Of a stretch of DNA of 64,000 nt, positions 60,053-64,000 are shown one piece after another; the stretch's first letter is position 1, and the number at the start of each line of letters is the position of its first letter. Made by a program: the position numbers and the translations under genes. The notes below the pieces were generated by a model, which had not been told where the DNA came from, did not search any database, and worked only from the letters and a program-made list of their open reading frames with translations. Source of the DNA: Uloborus plumipes (lineage: Eukaryota; Arthropoda; Arachnida; Araneae; Uloboridae); assembly GCA_038373865.1 (NCBI GenBank), contig JAXGGA010001589.1:62001-126000 (forward strand), written 5' to 3'.

Positions 60053-63000
60053 TTCTGCAGTTTTATATTTCATTTTCTTGAATTCAAAATACAATATTTA
60101 CAATGTACTGTAAGGTAGTTTTTTTATGTACTACGGTCTAATTCCGAAGTTATTTTGCTTAATCAGTACTTTCATTAATTCGGATGTCAAAAAAAAAAAA
60201 AAAAAAAAATCTGGTTGAATTTACTATACTAAACGAGTCTTTAAATTGCGTTTTTCTGCAAAGTCACTTACGTTGCAGTGAAGCTCTCTTTAAGTTGTAA
60301 AAGCTTCAATGGTTATGTGAAAAGGCATTCAACTTAACCATCTCAAATTTTGATGAAATAGACGGAAATCTTACATTTTGACATCTTTGATTTTGGTGTG
60401 ATTTTTTTAAAAAAGCTTACCAAATTTCTTAATTTATGAGTAACTAAATTTAGAAATTTTACTTGTCAGCATTGCTTTAAAATGTCACAACTCAAGTTCT
60501 ATGGGAGCTACAGAACTGTGTTATAGCTCATTTTAAAAACAAAATTATATGCGAATTAGTTTGGTATACAACTTGAATAATTATCGAGGAAGGAAAAATT
60601 GTAAACATTTAAAGATAGTGTTTTTTTTTTTTTTTTTTTGCAAATTTAAATATATGAGATTTACAATGTATTGCTCAATCATAATTAGTTTAATAAATAG
60701 ATATAAAATATTCAGAGTGTATAATAAGAAATAAAACATGAGTATAAAATATTCAGACCATCAGTAACAGCAAATAATGTAAGAAATTTTTACTATTTTT
60801 GCTAAAATTTTGTTCAAAATGTTATAACTGAATTTTTTTGGGAGTTACGGAGTTTTATAACATATCATTTTAAAGAGAATTGCATGGACTTTAATTTTGT
60901 ATGTAACTTAAATAATTTTCGCTAAAAAAATTCAAAATTCAAAATTTTTTGAGATCATGCTTTTGAAACTTTTGGAAAAAAAATGATTTCAATGTTTTTT
61001 AATGAATGTTTTTTAATGAATAGAGTGGGACCATCAAGGACTCCGGAGCATATTTTTTCAAAATTTTTAAAAATCATTGTCTTTAATGTTTTGTGGAAAA
61101 AGTGTTTTCGGAAATAGTTTCAAGTTTTGTTTTAAATTAAAGTGGATTTAATTGCATGCATAATGAACTATTAAGCTCCCATATTGAACATTTTAGGTAA
61201 AATTATGTATGTGTGTTATTCTTCCCGACGCCCGTACACCCCCCCCCCCCATTGTCAGCTGAAATATTTGCGTGTGTTTTTTTACTGTAAAAATTATGCT
61301 AAAATATAATGTAAATTGATTACAAACCATCTTTTCTTTTAGGCATTCCCACAAACATAAAGGGACGTTCTACCATTTTTTTTTTTTTTTTTCAAATTAC
61401 AGCAGTGAATTTAACTGAATTACAATGAAAAAAACTGCTTAACAATTAAGGATATTAGGAAATGAAATGAAAAAAAAATGTATTCTAAAAAAACGGACAC
61501 GAAAAGATTAATGATCAAAAAAAAAATTGAAACAATGACGTACTGGTGCTACGTACAACGTAAAATGTTTGAAATTAAAAGGACTCAATTTACTTAAGAA
61601 GCGATGCAAATTGAAAGTCCTAAAATTATAACTTACTAATGTAGCTTCTTTTTGCATTAATGCAGCCTGAGCGCTTTAATATTAATGCAGCATCAGTAGC
61701 TTGAGTACAGACTTTCCTCAATTGGAGGGGAAAGAAAATTTTTATGGCATTTTCTTAGAAGAACCCAGAAGAAATGGAATTATATTTGACCTTGCTATGA
61801 CCGTGACCTCATCATTGTTCAAGTTGTAGACTTGCTTACTGTATTACTGGCGAAAGCTGGTATTTTTATTCTTCCTTAACAATCTTGTGTTCAATTTAGT
61901 GAAAGACAGTTTTAAAAACCGGAAGGAAGAAAAAACTGAGACAGAATTAAACTTTCGAATTTTGGCATTGGATTATCCTTATTCTATCAATGAGTTGATG
62001 TGCTACAGTTTTTAAAAGTATGGTTGTGTGTAGCTATTAGTGTAGTAGAAGACAATAGATCAATAAACTAAACTTTGTTTTTTCTTTCTGATGGTACTGA
62101 ATGAATTGGCTACGTAAACTCTCAGACTAATGCGATCCTCCAATATACATCATGTCAATGACCCGATTTTAAGCCCAGTTTTCACCAGAAAGAAACACCT
62201 GGAGTCTCTTCAATGCGAAACTGCACTAGGGAGTGAATTTTACCTAAGGCACTTAAAGCCAAACTAATAACCAAGCAAGGGCGGCCCTAGCGGCGGACAT
62301 TCCGGACCCCTGTCCGGGGCGGCAAATTATAAGGGCGGCTTTTTGGCTCGAATATAACAAATACATTTTCTTTAAGTAAAGAAACGTACAAAAAAAATTA
62401 ACAAATATCATTCTTTTTGCACTTTGGAATCCTATTTCAACATAGCCTTAAAAAAAAACGATTTTTTTTTAAAATAAACGCTTCTTTAGAAACTATAATT
62501 GTCACCGGAGACATTTTAAAAAACAAACTAACTACAGCGGATAAATTTCGAACGTCGAGATTTTTAAATTGTTGAAAGAGCACCTAAAATGTAGTTTTTT
62601 CGGGAGGGAAAAAAAATCTCAATTCATCAAATGAAGCGCCGAATTTTACCGAACGAATAAAAGAAAAAATTATAAAATGTGTGCATGCATAGATACTTAC
62701 ATCTGCTGGGAAGAGATATAAGACCTCATTGAAAAAAAAAACAATAAAATAATGCGTAATTGTAATATTACAAAACTGTCTCGCTGCCTTCAAATTTTCC
62801 GAACCATTAATGAAAATTTGACGAATATGATTTTTTTTTTGGAGGTCATAGTGTCCTCCCACCGGTGTGCCCCTAATACAAGTTTTGTAAATTATATATA
62901 AAAGATCAAATATTCTTTAATATTTCCAAAGCATTTCTTAAAAATTTTCCTACTTAAAAAGAAAAATTATCTTTGTATCAAAACTATATTTCATAACTGA

Positions 63001-64000
63001 CACCTCCTGACTCTTGATAAAAGAAAGAGAACAGCAAATTGATGTAACTACAGACAACCAATTGAAACTAATTGTGCATTTTTAGAATGATATTAAACAG
63101 AATCCTGAAATTTCCAAAAGGACTGTGAAGCATTGTTATTTGTTTCACACAAAGCGGGCAAAACATCTTTCGCTTTCTGTGCTGCGACAAAAGCAAAATT
63201 CAGAAACAGATTAGAAGCTAAAACTGACATTAGGTTGCTGATTTAAACAATTATGCCAGACGTGATAAATACTTTCCAATGAAAAATAATCGCAGCCAAG
63301 TTATGAATTAGCTGAGCAGATTGATTTAAAAATTGACTCAGAAAGCTTGCAGGATTAAAATTCAAAAATAATGTAAAAGCAATAAAACCTTTTTTTTCTT
63401 CATACTCCTACAATACATTTACCAATGCATAACAACACATTTTCAATGATACCTTACCGGGTATTTCTGATATAGCAAGCAAACTATTAATCTCTCATCA
63501 AGTTGTCATAAAAGTGTGCATCAGCTACAAGTGTTATTTAACTGCATTTTTTAAATGATAATCTAACAAATTTTAGATAATTGATTGTATATATATATAT
63601 ATTTAAAAATTTAGGACCCATTATATATTTTTCATACTTACATAAATAAATTGGAAAAAAAAACAATGTTGAGAAAAATCTTTAGTAATATCTATATTTC
63701 TTAACTTAAAACAGACGTTTCTTATAAAGTTAGTGCAATCTTTGAAACTAAGCAATTAAGATTAAAATGTCAGAGGCTAGAAAGTGCAAATAAAGTTCCT
63801 TAAATATAATTGTTCTAGAATTCAGTGTTGTGTTACTCGGCAGATTGGAGCGACGATCCAACACTAACTTTATATCGAAAGCCAGTGTCAGTTTTCTTCT
63901 AAGCTCTTTTTCCTTGTTGATTAATGTCACCGATTTATGGAACCACAAGCACAGGCAATTTTTATTTTAATTGATTTTAATTTGCAAAAGAAGATTTGAA
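60053..64000. other. Stretch without recognised genes
   Basis: AT-rich with long A and T runs (for example 60189-60209, 60620-60640) and a TA microsatellite near 63584-63601. A GC-rich block at about 62278-62340 (GGGCGGCCCTAGCGGCGG) looks like the end of a degraded element. No coding similarity was recognised. Confidence 0.45.

Noticed and set aside
62584..62862. 92-codon minus-strand open frame
   Set aside because: No recognisable family, and it includes homopolymer-coded runs; no support beyond an open frame.

Overview
This is eukaryotic genomic DNA: AT-rich, full of homopolymer runs, with one intron-rich gene on the minus strand surrounded and invaded by mobile elements. The gene product and the repeat types fit an arthropod. 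Intron size suggests a chelicerate such as a spider, but that placement is inference only.

The one confidently identified gene is carnitine O-palmitoyltransferase 1 (CPT1). Seventeen coding exons lie between 46689 (start codon) and 20938 (stop). All splice phases close exactly and give a 771-residue protein, almost the same length as vertebrate CPT1. A small non-coding first exon probably ends near 50752, with its promoter around 50760-50960. The catalytic His and the CoA- and carnitine-site motifs are intact, so the gene looks functional. The N-terminal tail, which controls malonyl-CoA inhibition in vertebrates, is diverged.

Downstream of the gene (1-20 kb) is a repeat graveyard: a TA-targeting element inserted into a second copy of itself (1479-2585), a 2.9 kb palindromic element (3168-6043) inside an older inverted repeat, a decayed Jockey-type LINE gag fragment (about 7060-7575), a Helitron (8676-10594) with a nested small element, TA-flanked small elements, a second palindrome (16422-18820) and a TTAA-flanked small element (18952-19188).

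The introns carry further insertions. The most notable are a Helitron in coding intron 1 that itself contains a decayed pogo/Tigger-type transposon (42459-44561), TA- and TTAA-flanked small elements, and a 116-bp-period minisatellite.

Upstream of the gene (51-64 kb) are a short coding-like fragment (about 52357-52531), a Helitron (52540-53939) enclosing a large foldback element with repeated CCGCCGC motifs, a TTAA element with a 24-bp perfect palindrome (54974-55203), a 187-bp-period tandem repeat and a second nearly identical 2.9 kb palindrome (57165-60052). No recognisable gene was seen in 60-64 kb. No tRNA, rRNA or CRISPR was found.
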